64,000 bases of DNA, from positions 124,001-188,000 of the forward strand of contig NZ_JAFCXL010000002.1 of NCBI RefSeq assembly GCF_049898325.1. The letters are read 5' to 3'. The notes beneath the pieces were generated by a model. It worked only from the letters and a program-made list of their open reading frames with translations. It was not told where the DNA came from and made no database searches. Origin of the DNA: JAFCUW01 sp049898325 (GTDB lineage Bacteria; Pseudomonadota; Gammaproteobacteria; Burkholderiales; Burkholderiaceae_D). Positions 19,501-26,505 of this stretch are shown piece by piece. The position numbers were made by a program, and so were the translations under genes. Each line of letters starts with the position of its first letter. The stretch's first letter is position 1.

Positions 19501-19873
19501 AACGGCCGGCCAGCGACACGAACGAGGTCAGCGCCGCGCCCTTGTTGCCGCGCTCTTCTTTTTCGACCTGGACCATGATTTCCTGGCCCTCGCGCAGCGC
19601 TTCCTTGATGCTGGCCGTGCGCACGTCGACGCCTTCGCGGAAATACGTGCGGGCGACTTCCTTGAATGGCAGGAAACCGTGGCGGTCTTCGCCGTAGCTG
19701 ACGAAGCAGGCTTCCAGCGAGGGCTCGATGCGGGTGATGACGCCTTTATAGATGTTGGACTTGCGCTGTTCGCGCCCGGCGGTTTCGATATCGATATCGA
19801 TCAGTTTCTGACCATCGACGATGGCAACGCGCAATTCTTCCTGCTGCGTCGCATTGAACAACATGCGTTTCAT
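16574..19873 (-). CDS. rne: Ribonuclease E
   Basis: This 1099-residue endoribonuclease is the core of mRNA decay and rRNA/tRNA processing. The catalytic half includes the S1 domain (about 38-120), catalytic aspartates Asp301 (SVDVNSA) and Asp344 (VIDFIDM), and Zn-link cysteines Cys402 and Cys405 (CPRCSGTGH). The C-terminal half is disordered and low-complexity: an Arg/Glu/Pro-rich stretch, a poly-Arg RNA-binding patch (PRRRRRRGGRNRNRRDRD) and a long Ala/Pro/Val-rich tail. It ends in RERKPLPPQADEPLIQVDTRQ-like sequence typical of beta-proteobacterial RNase E. The ATG at 19873 is preceded by GGAG. Two hairpins sit just upstream in a long leader, which fits the family's known autoregulation through its 5' UTR. 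Confidence 0.96.
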   Translation of the reverse strand: MKRMLFNATQQEELRVAIVDGQKLIDIDIETAGREQRKSNIYKGVITRIEPSLEACFVSYGEDRHGFLPFKEVARTYFREGVDVRTASIKEALREGQEIMVQVEKEERGNKGAALTSFVSLAGRYLVLMPNNPRGGGVSRRVEGEERQELRETMDKLDLPQGMSVIARTAGIGRNVEELQWDLNYLMQLWRAIEGAGKTGSGAFLIYQESSLVIRAIRDYFQPDIGEILIDTDEIYEQAHQFMSHVMPDMVHRVKRYSDDVPLFSRFQIEHQIETAYSRTVPLPSGGAIVIDHTEALVSVDVNSARATRGSDIETTAFNTNCEAAEEVARQLRLRDLGGLIVIDFIDMEVAKNQREVETRLKDALHHDRARVQMGKISRFGLMELSRQRLRPSLSEGSHVTCPRCSGTGHIRDTESSALQVLRIIQEEAMKENSATIHVQVPVDVAAFLLNEKRGEVLKIENRHRIGVILIPNKHLDTPHYKLERIKHDDPRLEDSQASYNLAESADTDMAYSKRQKEEVKPRQEAVVKTITPAQPAPIVDRSEQAKPVVVAAPVAPPAPVAAVVEESFLDKVINFFMGKKAVPVTAPVTVAPAAPVKPAAPAERGNGANGERGRNPRGRGRNATGSTGGKAEREAGAAKGGQATQADEFTRPVDAEGRPARPPRAPRPAREPREPREAVGTESAAAATPRAERGERPERGERPERAERGERPDRAARPPRERADYRTVVADVKTDAKAEDAPAVPETMWTPQDPDVPATTSAVDAPAVVAAPAPVTSDSDEIAAKVVTMGPNGEEIETDANGDEPRRRRRRGGRNRNRRDRDAEGNEIEAGDNEGESPLAATPVFTPVADQEIAAAAAAAPEPVSEYVVTTPEPTVLADAPEPVLPVEQVAAVAPTPVAVSEPAPAPAPTPLADRVAMPAPLFTSVVAAPAAPAPVISEPAPVAERVAAVPVLVQTDAEQLAPVAEIAAPAVVEASAPAPAIVDVPVASPVQVAIPVEVATTATAPIEAVVDAPAPVVAPAPVAAVAPASAPTPAPAIADLSDMLGSAGLTLAATDPEKLRAAQEAAAKVAPPVRVPRERKPLPPQADEPLIQVDTRQ

Positions 19874-20546
19874 TTTTATTAACTCCGCGGCTCAGGGCCG
19901 CAACAAGCCGCCTTGTCAGGGCGGCGTGGTACACGGGATGTACGCGAGAAGGGGAGTTGGAGGGTGGGTATGCCTGTTCGCATGGCGCGACAACGAGACT
20001 CGTTGCGGCCATAACCGGGCGCGGTGAGGTCGATCGACATGCCGAGTGACGCAACGCCTGCAACGTGACCGGGGCGCCGGAATGGTCCGGGGGCTCGGTT
20101 CCGCCAGGCGGTGAGCAAATCAACGGGCCTGACCGTCAGCGATCCTGCAAAAGCTTCGAACCACAGGCGCAATACGCCATTATTCACAAGCCTTTGGGAT
20201 GAGGCTTACATCGGGTCTGGCGAAAACGGCAAGCGTTATCGACGCCATCATCTGGCGAGCTGGCCATGAGGCGCAGCTTGCCAGTACTTATCCTTACAAT
20301 TCCGAACTACCATTCCGGCCAGTTGTCTGCCAATCCGATTACAACAACGGTGCAACCTTGAGTCGCCGACAACCGTGCGTACACGTTTTTCCATCGAATT
20401 TGCAATTTGGCGAGGCCGATGGAGACGCCCCTGTGTAAAATATCGTTTTAATTCTTACACCAGCAGAGGTTTGACCGCCGCCTGTCGATTATATATTCAA
20501 AATGAAGGACTTAGACAGAATTTCTGGGAAGACAGGACAGACCAAG
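19874..20546. promoter_or_regulatory. Divergent rne-rluC regulatory region with structured rne leader
   Basis: No gene is supported in this 673-nt region. Next to rne are two perfect hairpins on the leader side, 19887-19901 (5-bp stem) and 19907-19925 (6-bp stem, GCCGCC/GGCGGC). RNase E is known in E. coli to control its own mRNA through 5' UTR hairpins; a similar role here is inference. An inverted repeat GTGTAA...TTACAC spans 20433-20460 near the middle of the divergent promoters. The rluC promoter is listed separately. Confidence 0.45.
20471..20497 (+). promoter_or_regulatory. Candidate sigma-70 promoter of rluC
   Basis: TTGACC (20471-20476) and TATATT (20492-20497) are separated by 15 bp, slightly short; TATTCA at 20494 would give 17 bp. 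A start near 20504 would exclude the upstream in-frame ATG at 20502 and supports translation from 20547. Confidence 0.45.
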
Positions 20547-21527
20547 ATGCCAAACGATCCCATTCCCCCTTCATCGGCACCGATACAGGCGCAATTCGTC
20601 ACGATTGGCGAAGAAGATGCCGGCCAGCGCATCGACAATTACCTGCTGCGTATCTGCAAAGGTGTCCCGAAAAGCCACATTTACCGCATCCTGCGCTCGG
20701 GTGAAGTGCGCGTCAACAAGGGCCGCATCGACCAGTTGTATCGGCTGGTCGAAGGTGACCTGGTGCGCATTCCACCGATCCGGGTGGCCGAAAAGACCGC
20801 GCCCAGCGCGCCCGGCGCCGAATTTGCCATCCTGTTCGAGGACGCCCACCTGCTGGTCATCGACAAGCCGTGCGGCACCGCCGTGCACGGCGGCTCGGGC
20901 GTGTCCTACGGGGTCATCGAGCAATTGCGCGCGTCGCGGCCGGACGCCAAGTTTCTCGAACTGGTGCACCGCCTCGACCGGGAAACCTCGGGCGTCCTGA
21001 TGCTGGCAAAAAAACGCTCGGCGCTCACCAATCTGCACGAGCAGATGCGCGATGGCGTCACCGACAAGCGCTACCTGACCATGGTGGGCGGCGACTGGAA
21101 GAACGCGCGCCAGCATATCAAGCTGCCGCTGCACAAGTACACCACCGCCGAAGGCGAGCGGCGGGTGGCGGTGCAGGCCGGCGGCATGGAATCGCACACG
21201 GTGTTTTCGCTGCTGCGCAAGTGGCCGCAGTTCGCCTTGCTGGAAGCGGAACTGAAAACCGGGCGCACGCACCAGATTCGCGTGCACCTGGCCTCGTCCG
21301 GCTTTCCCATTCTGGGCGACGACAAATACGGCGACTTCGCGTTAAATCGGGTCTTGTTAAAGGCCGATAGCAGTCGCGGCTCGCTCAAGCGCATGTTTTT
21401 GCATGCGCACCAGATCACCTTTATCCATCCCGACAGTGGCAAGTCGCAAACAATCAACGCGCCTTTGCCCCCAGAGTGTGAACGTTTCTTGGTAAGCTTA
21501 GGCAAACCGCTGCCCTCGCTTCGCTAG
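20547..21527 (+). CDS. rluC: 23S rRNA pseudouridine synthase RluC
   Basis: This 326-residue protein has an N-terminal S4 RNA-binding domain (RIDNYLLRICKGVPKSHIYR) and an RluA-family catalytic domain with the aspartate in HRLDRETSG. RluC makes pseudouridines at 23S rRNA positions 955, 2504 and 2580 (E. coli numbering). ATG at 20547 is preferred because AGGA lies upstream with suitable spacing and the probable transcription start lies after the other in-frame ATG. Divergence from rne is a conserved arrangement in proteobacteria, as is the HAD-Rieske-SppA series that follows. Confidence 0.93.
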   Translation: MPNDPIPPSSAPIQAQFVTIGEEDAGQRIDNYLLRICKGVPKSHIYRILRSGEVRVNKGRIDQLYRLVEGDLVRIPPIRVAEKTAPSAPGAEFAILFEDAHLLVIDKPCGTAVHGGSGVSYGVIEQLRASRPDAKFLELVHRLDRETSGVLMLAKKRSALTNLHEQMRDGVTDKRYLTMVGGDWKNARQHIKLPLHKYTTAEGERRVAVQAGGMESHTVFSLLRKWPQFALLEAELKTGRTHQIRVHLASSGFPILGDDKYGDFALNRVLLKADSSRGSLKRMFLHAHQITFIHPDSGKSQTINAPLPPECERFLVSLGKPLPSLR

Positions 21528-21640
21528 CGCCGTCCGACCCATCCGCCATGCTCCCGCGTGGGCGGCCGGGCCGGATGCGATACCGTGCAGCATCACAACC
21601 AACCCCCGGAAGGAGACGGCTGCCACAAGCGGCCGTGAAC

Positions 21641-22300
21641 ATGGCACGAAAGCAATTTGACCTGATCGTCTTCGATTGGGACGGCACCTTGATGGACAGC
21701 ACCTCGACCATCGTGCGCAGTATCCAGGCCGCTGCGCGCGACCTCGGCTTGCCGATTCCCCGCGATGAGCAGGCATCGCACGTCATCGGCCTGGGACTAC
21801 AGGAAGCGATGATGGCCGTGATGCCCGACATGGATCCTGCCATGTATCCAAAAATGGTCGAGCGCTATCGCTTTCACTATTTAACCAAGGACCCGGAACT
21901 GGTACTGTTCGAAGGCGTACGGGCCATGTTGACCGAGCTTTCCCAAGAGGGCTATTTTTTGGCGGTGGCCACCGGTAAAAGTCGCGTGGGGCTCAATCGG
22001 GCCATGAACGCTGCCGGCCTGTTGTCCGTGTTCGATGCCACCCGCTGCGCCGACGAAACTTTTTCGAAACCCCATCCGGCCATGCTGCAGGAACTGACGC
22101 GGGAACTGGGACAAGATCTCAGGCGCACCGTCATGATCGGCGACACCACGCACGATCTGCTGATGGCCAGTAATGCAGGCGCGGGCGCCATCGCGGTCGA
22201 ATACGGCGCCCATCCGATTGCCCAGCTGCAAACCTGCCAGTCGCTGTACTCCGCCAGCAGCGTGGCGCAACTGCACCAGTGGCTCAGCGAGAACGCCTGA
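21641..22300 (+). CDS. HAD-superfamily hydrolase (phosphoglycolate phosphatase-like)
   Basis: This 219-residue HAD-IA hydrolase has motif I DWDGTLMD with Asp12 and Asp14, motif II in VATGKSRVGL, motif III lysine in SKPHP, and motif IV GDTTHDLLMA. It resembles the Gph/PpaX group of small-molecule phosphatases; the substrate cannot be deduced. I chose ATG at 21641. A GGAAGGAG element lies 25 nt upstream, too far for this start but well placed for an in-frame CTG at about 21620, which leaves the start uncertain by a few residues. Its stop overlaps the next start by one base (TGATG). Confidence 0.87.
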   Translation: MARKQFDLIVFDWDGTLMDSTSTIVRSIQAAARDLGLPIPRDEQASHVIGLGLQEAMMAVMPDMDPAMYPKMVERYRFHYLTKDPELVLFEGVRAMLTELSQEGYFLAVATGKSRVGLNRAMNAAGLLSVFDATRCADETFSKPHPAMLQELTRELGQDLRRTVMIGDTTHDLLMASNAGAGAIAVEYGAHPIAQLQTCQSLYSASSVAQLHQWLSENA

Positions 22301-22680
22301 TGAGCGATGCCGTCGAAGCGTTGCCGGTGGGGGCCTCGGACGAGCTGCTCGAAGGCGGCCTGGGCTTGCGCTTTGCCGTTCATGCCTACGGCGCCGACAC
22401 CACCGGCTTTGTGATCCGCAAGGGCGGCAAGGTGTACGGCTACCTGAACCGCTGCGCCCACGTGCCGATCGAGCTGGACTGGGCGCAGGGCGAATTCTTC
22501 GAGTCCAGCAAGCTATTTATAATGTGCCAGACGCATGGCGCCATTTACGCGCCCGACACCGGGCATTGTGCTGGCGGACCCTGCAAGGGCGGGCGCCTGC
22601 GGCCGATTGCCGTGCGCGAGGCCGACGGCCTGATCGTCTGGCTGCCGGACGAGGTAGTACGCGCCCCCGGCACGCAATAA
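22300..22680 (+). CDS. Rieske [2Fe-2S] protein
   Basis: This 126-residue soluble protein carries a complete Rieske cluster site: Cys52 and His54 (RCAHVP), then Cys76 and His79 (MCQTHGA). It has no signal peptide or membrane segment, so it is a cytoplasmic ferredoxin-like carrier rather than a bc1 subunit. Translation is probably coupled to the HAD gene through a one-base stop/start overlap. The product sits between a phosphatase and SppA, a gene order seen in other beta-proteobacteria, but its electron partner is unknown. Confidence 0.88.
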   Translation: MSDAVEALPVGASDELLEGGLGLRFAVHAYGADTTGFVIRKGGKVYGYLNRCAHVPIELDWAQGEFFESSKLFIMCQTHGAIYAPDTGHCAGGPCKGGRLRPIAVREADGLIVWLPDEVVRAPGTQ

Positions 22681-22720
22681 CGCTACCGCAACAACCATCA
22701 TCAACCGACGACGACGACTC

Positions 22721-23710
22721 ATGAGCGAAGACAGCAGCAAGCAGCCCGATAGCCTGCCTACAGGCGGGGCCATCAATCCTGAATGGGAACGGACCACGCT
22801 GGAGAAATTGCTGATGGCGACCGTGCGCGAACAGCGCGCCGCCCGCCGCTGGGGCATATTTTTCAAACTGCTGACGCTGGGCGTGATCATGTTCGCCTTG
22901 TGGGCCTACCTCGACAGCACCGGCGCCGACATGGAAAACATGGGTCGCCACACCGCCCTGATTGAAATCGACGGCGCCATCGAGAGCGAGGGCAGCGGTT
23001 CGGCCGATGCCGTCATCCCTGCGCTGAACAAGGCCTTCAGCGACGTCGGCTCGGTCGCGGTGGTGCTGCGCATCAACAGCCCGGGCGGTAGTCCGGTACA
23101 GGCCGGCATGATCGTCGACGAGATCATTCGCTTGCGCAAGGGCTACCCGAACAAGCCCCTGTACGTGGTGGTCGACGAGATCTGCGCCTCTGGCGGCTAC
23201 TATATTGCAGCGGCGGCCGACCGCATCTATGTCAACAAGGCCAGCCTGGTGGGATCGATCGGCGTGCTGATGGACGGATTCGGCTTCACCGGCACGATGG
23301 AAAAACTGGGCGTCGAACGACGCCTGCTGACGGCGGGCGAGAACAAGGGCTTTCTGGACCCGTTCAGCGCCCAGTCCGACAAACACAAGGCGCACGCGCA
23401 GGCCATGCTCAATGAAATTCACCAGCAGTTTATTGGCGTGGTGCGCAACGGGCGCGGCAAGCGCTTGAAAGAAACCCCGGAGATGTTCAGTGGCCTGTTC
23501 TGGACTGGCGCGCGCGCCATCGACATGGGCCTGGCCGATGCCTATGGCAGTGTCGAGAGCGTCGCCCGCGACGTCATCAAGGTCGAAGACATCGTCGATT
23601 ACACGGCGCACGAAGGCTTGCCGGAGCGGGTATTGAAAAAATTCGGCGCGGCCGTGGGCGCCGGCGCGGTCAAGTCGGCGGTGTCCAACGTCAAGCCACA
23701 ACTGCGCTGA
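22721..23710 (+). CDS. sppA: S49 family signal peptide peptidase SppA
   Basis: This 329-residue single-domain SppA has one transmembrane helix near residues 45-63 and a periplasmic protease domain. The nucleophile is Ser157 (CASGGYY) and the general base is Lys209 (TAGENKG). Members degrade cleaved signal peptides in the inner membrane. The N-terminus (about 1-40) is hydrophilic and cytoplasmic. The gene is 40 nt after the Rieske gene and probably ends that operon. It is followed by an inverted repeat and a structured non-coding stretch rather than an obvious terminator. Confidence 0.93.
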   Translation: MSEDSSKQPDSLPTGGAINPEWERTTLEKLLMATVREQRAARRWGIFFKLLTLGVIMFALWAYLDSTGADMENMGRHTALIEIDGAIESEGSGSADAVIPALNKAFSDVGSVAVVLRINSPGGSPVQAGMIVDEIIRLRKGYPNKPLYVVVDEICASGGYYIAAAADRIYVNKASLVGSIGVLMDGFGFTGTMEKLGVERRLLTAGENKGFLDPFSAQSDKHKAHAQAMLNEIHQQFIGVVRNGRGKRLKETPEMFSGLFWTGARAIDMGLADAYGSVESVARDVIKVEDIVDYTAHEGLPERVLKKFGAAVGAGAVKSAVSNVKPQLR

Positions 23711-23725
23711 AGGTAAATTTTCCTA

Positions 23726-23760
23726 ATGGGTGCAGGAAACCCTTGCAAGTTCTCACCCAT
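23726..23760. repeat. Perfect 7-bp inverted repeat around a -35 element
   Basis: ATGGGTG (23726-23732) is repeated inverted as CACCCAT (23754-23760). The repeat brackets the TTGCAA -35 element of the promoter at 23743-23770, a placement typical of a repressor operator (inference). Confidence 0.4.
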
Positions 23761-23770
23761 GGACTATATT
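23743..23770 (+). promoter_or_regulatory. Candidate sigma-70 promoter for a structured RNA
   Basis: TTGCAA (23743-23748) and TATATT (23765-23770) have a 16-bp spacer. A start about 7 nt downstream, near 23777, would coincide with the first base of the first hairpin of the downstream RNA. Confidence 0.5.
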
Positions 23771-23776
23771 GAACAT

Positions 23777-23934
23777 GTAGTTCATCACAAGGGGCCGACA
23801 TCGACAACACGGCGTTACCACATAGCTTGAACGGAACTACTTGCTGCATCGTGCATGCGGTCTAGAGCGAATTTTCATTCCTCGTTGGCACCTCTACGGA
23901 GGGCCGGAAATGGTGGCGCAATGCCGCCATTTCC
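23777..23934 (+). ncRNA. Candidate structured small RNA, about 158 nt
   Basis: No open frame fits, but five hairpins follow each other almost without gaps. (1) GTAGTTC 23777-23783 pairs with GAACTAC 23834-23840, with CAAG/CTTG and GCCG/CGGC nested inside. (2) 23844-23860 is a 6-bp stem with one G-U pair and a 5-nt loop. (3) 23865-23883 pairs GAG and GAAT with ATTC and CTC around TTTC, with one bulged C. (4) 23887-23905 pairs GGC and CCTC with GAGG and GCC around a TACG tetraloop closed by C-G, a cUNCGg type stable only in the plus-strand sense. (5) 23906-23934 is a 12-bp stem with a 5-nt loop. The 3' end lacks a good T-tract, so the end is uncertain. I do not recognise a known family: it does not look like 6S, SRP, RNase P or tmRNA. 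Confidence 0.5.
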
Positions 23935-23995
23935 TATTGGGCGCGCCATTTTGGGGGCATGACTTGCCGCTGGCCGGTGTCAGCGCACAGTCAAA

Positions 23996-24307
23996 TTAAT
24001 CGGCCGGCGAGGTGGTGCACGAGGCTGTAGTCGGCGTCTGGGCGCTGTCGGCGAGCCCCGCTGTGCGCGCACCATCGTCCTGGGCGAAGCCGCCCGCATC
24101 GAACCACTGCCGCAAGCCATGCTGGGCTCGTGCCAACCAGGCGACGCGCTCCGGCAGCACGGCTGCGGCAGCGCCGCTCCAGCGGGCGATCGCCACGTCG
24201 GCCGCATACCGGGCCGTTTGCGCCAGCGCCCAATGGGCGTGGGTCTCGGCTGGCGTGGTCGGCCACATGCCTGGCAGATCGCTGTCGCAGTGCTTGTCAG
24301 TCGTCAT
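23996..24307 (-). CDS. Hypothetical protein (103 aa)
   Basis: ATG at 24307 is preceded by GAGGAC at ideal spacing, which supports a real gene rather than the longer 181-codon frame that contains it. The product is Ala- and Trp-containing and predicted mostly helical (ETHAHWALAQTARYAADVAI, WLARAQHGLRQWF), acidic at the start, with a low-complexity Thr/Ser/Pro-rich C-terminus. There is no signal peptide or membrane helix. The amphipathic helices faintly recall phasin-like proteins, but I would not assign a function. It is divergent from rsuA and converges on the structured RNA. Confidence 0.6.
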   Translation of the reverse strand: MTTDKHCDSDLPGMWPTTPAETHAHWALAQTARYAADVAIARWSGAAAAVLPERVAWLARAQHGLRQWFDAGGFAQDDGARTAGLADSAQTPTTASCTTSPAD

Positions 24308-24562
24308 GATGTCCTCAAAATGCTGTATTGGATTCCTACTGCAGGGGTAGGGGTTTAGCAGGCACGGCTTAGGCCGATTCCTAATGAAAATCCACTGTAT
24401 CAACTCGCTTGGACATCGGGTTTGAGATTTCTCAAACCTGTTGCTTTCCAAAGGAAAACATTGCATGGTTACTTTGCCAACGCCGTCTGCTGGGCCCCGG
24501 TCGTCAATTTTGTAACGCCGCAAGAGTGACGGCGGCGGCACCCATCTGTTAAAGTCTCGTCC
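24308..24562. promoter_or_regulatory. Divergent region between the 103-aa gene and rsuA
   Basis: This 255-nt AT-richer spacer must hold promoters for both genes. I see no element good enough to name. Two short direct copies of GATTCCTA occur in the left half, near 24328-24335 and 24374-24381. Confidence 0.3.
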
Positions 24563-25279
24563 ATGAGTAAACTATCCCTCGACCGAATCTTGCAATCACA
24601 GGGTTTTGGTACGCGTAAATATTGCCGCGCCCTTATTGAAGAGGGTGATGTCGCCGTCGACGGCGTCTTGCATACGAACTACAAAACTGTTTTCGACACG
24701 GGAGCATTGACGCTCACGGTGTTTGACGAGCCGTGGCTGGTGCGCGAGCGCGTCTACATTGCCCTGTACAAGCCGGCCAATGTCGAGTGCTCGCGCAAGC
24801 CCAGTCACCACCCCGGCGTGCTGACCTTGCTGCCCGAGCAGTTCACCTGGCGCGATGTGCAGCCGGTGGGCCGCCTTGACCACGACACCACCGGCCTGTT
24901 GCTGATGTCCGACGACGGCCCTTTCATCCATGCGCAATCGTCACCCAAGCGCCACGTGCCAAAAATCTACCAGGCAACGACGCAGGACGCCGTGACCGAT
25001 GCGCTGGTCGAGCAGTTGCTTGCCGGCGTGCAATTGCACGACGAGCCGGCGCCCCTGAAGGCGGTCAGTTGTGTCAAGCGGGGCGAATTCCAGCTCGAGA
25101 TTGTGCTGGAGCAGGGCAAGTATCACCAGGTCAAACGGATGCTGGCCGCGGCGGGGAATCACTGTGCGGGCTTGCACCGGTCGGCGATCGGGGGGCTGAC
25201 GTTGGAGTCGATTGCAATCACACAAGGTCAGTGGTGTTTCCTCGATCAATCGCAACTTGATCTGCTGGTTCAAACATAG
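24563..25279 (+). CDS. rsuA: 16S rRNA pseudouridine synthase RsuA
   Basis: This 238-residue RsuA-family enzyme has an N-terminal S4 domain (LDRILQSQGFGTRKYCRALI) and the catalytic Asp106 in VGRLDHDTTGLLL. RsuA forms pseudouridine 516 in 16S rRNA during assembly. Length and motifs match the family. It is transcribed toward the polysaccharide locus, from which a 1.2-kb gene-free region separates it. No clear terminator follows. Confidence 0.92.
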   Translation: MSKLSLDRILQSQGFGTRKYCRALIEEGDVAVDGVLHTNYKTVFDTGALTLTVFDEPWLVRERVYIALYKPANVECSRKPSHHPGVLTLLPEQFTWRDVQPVGRLDHDTTGLLLMSDDGPFIHAQSSPKRHVPKIYQATTQDAVTDALVEQLLAGVQLHDEPAPLKAVSCVKRGEFQLEIVLEQGKYHQVKRMLAAAGNHCAGLHRSAIGGLTLESIAITQGQWCFLDQSQLDLLVQT

Positions 25280-25506
25280 TTTGCTTGCAGTCAATTGCGT
25301 TGCCCCGAGTTATTCCGGTGCTGGGTGGGGCATGAATTCGGATGAGGTTCAAGTATCGAATCTAATTGGCGCAGTTTAATGCCATCACCACAGCAGGATC
25401 CGGTTATATAAATATATGTCGGTTATTAGTTGATTGGCCATGCTAATTTTTCAATTAGCGGCGATATATTTTTTCTCTGAGTCATAGGGTGTAAAATGAC
25501 AGGGAT

Positions 25507-25535
25507 CTATTTTTTGCAAAAAAAGCAAAAAATAG
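25507..25535. repeat. Perfect 11-bp A/T-rich hairpin
   Basis: CTATTTTTTGC (25507-25517) and GCAAAAAATAG (25525-25535) are exact inverted repeats around seven A. The stem is too AT-rich to be a strong terminator; it may be a protein-binding or bent-DNA site. Confidence 0.5.
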
Positions 25536-26329
25536 TGAGTAGAAGCGTTGCATGTAACTTGTCGAGGCATGATTTGAAATCGATGCTGAAGCACCGAAAG
25601 CGTAGGTCATTGTGAAATACGGTCCGCCCATGCGCCGTCGACGCATCATTTGAATGCAATTTGTTCAAGCAGGGGTTGTCTGACGCTCAATGTAAAGTCG
25701 AAACTCACATCTGTGCCAGGCACGCTGCGCAAGTGTTCAGCAGCATCAGAGATACAGATTGTTTAATCATGGTGGCTGTGTCTTGTCGCGTCGAAAGACA
25801 ACTGATTTTTGGACGGAAACTTTACGGGGAATTAAGATTTATCGCGAGTCGGCGCCTTGCAGCGGCGGGCCTATATTGGCTATAGCAGCCAATGCAGGCC
25901 CTTGCGTGGCCCGCCCTAGTCCGCCGCTCCTCCGCTACTCTACGTTGGCGAAGGTGATGACCAAGAAGAAGAGTTGGCGCGGCTTCGATGCTGGTCGCGC
26001 CTCGGTGCGAAGTGGGGTCGAAGGTATCGAACTCATAGTGCCGCCTTGCCTGTAAGTTCATTCCTAAAAAATAAACTACCGGACACAATTATTGCTTTTA
26101 AGTTTCAAAACGACTCCTGGCTCTCAGCCGATTCTGCGCCGTCGAAACAGCGTAAATCGTGAATAATGAGCTGTCCAATTCGCACGGACGGCGCTTACGA
26201 CATGTGTCGCCCGATGTGGGTGAAACGCCGTGCCCCTGGTGTTTGCTGGCATCGAAGCGATCGACCTTGCGCAACGAACATCAGATATTTGTTTTACTTT
26301 GGCAATGTGTGTCGCGCCCTCGACTTTGC

Positions 26330-26358
26330 TTGAGTGCATAGTCCACACAATGTACAAT
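26330..26358 (+). promoter_or_regulatory. Candidate promoter of the polysaccharide locus
   Basis: TTGAGT (26330-26335) and TACAAT (26353-26358) are spaced 17 bp apart. Transcription would start near 26365 and give a leader of about 140 nt containing the terminator at 26451-26480. Confidence 0.5.
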
Positions 26359-26450
26359 GCCGCGTGTAAATTTTAAAATCGTCGGGTCCGTTGTTTTTCG
26401 ATTCCGCACAGTTGAGAAAATTTCCTTGTTCGAGCGCGTACGGGTACGAT

Positions 26451-26480
26451 GCGAAGCCTTGCAAGGCTTCGCCGTTTTTT
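26451..26480 (+). terminator. Intrinsic terminator in the leader of the export gene
   Basis: GCGAAGCCTT/AAGGCTTCGC forms a perfect 22-bp palindrome (26451-26472), followed by CG and six T (26475-26480). It ends only 25 bp before the first polysaccharide gene. From the promoter above it would release an RNA of about 115 nt, so it may be an attenuator or processive-antitermination point. Confidence 0.8.
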
Positions 26481-26505
26481 GCTTTCTTCACTGGTTAATT
26501 GATAA

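Larger units (their letters stand above)
25280..26505. promoter_or_regulatory. Long non-coding region upstream of the polysaccharide locus
   Basis: These 1226 nt hold no frame with a ribosome binding site or protein-like composition. I see several ordered elements. A perfect 11-bp A/T-rich hairpin lies at 25507-25535. A bulged double-stem hairpin lies at 25867-25901 (GGGCCT and TTGGCT paired with AGCCAA and AGGCCC). A promoter lies at 26330-26358 and an intrinsic terminator at 26451-26480. Base composition is lower in GC than the flanking core genes on the left. It may contain unrecognised small RNAs or remnants of older genes. Confidence 0.5.

Noticed and set aside
23777..23934. Candidate RNA as a CsrA/RsmA-sequestering RNA
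   Set aside because: Only three GGA triplets occur and they lie in or next to stems rather than in hairpin loops.
25280..26505. Several short frames (60-100 codons) in the region before the polysaccharide locus
   Set aside because: None has a ribosome binding site, consistent codon use or a recognisable motif.
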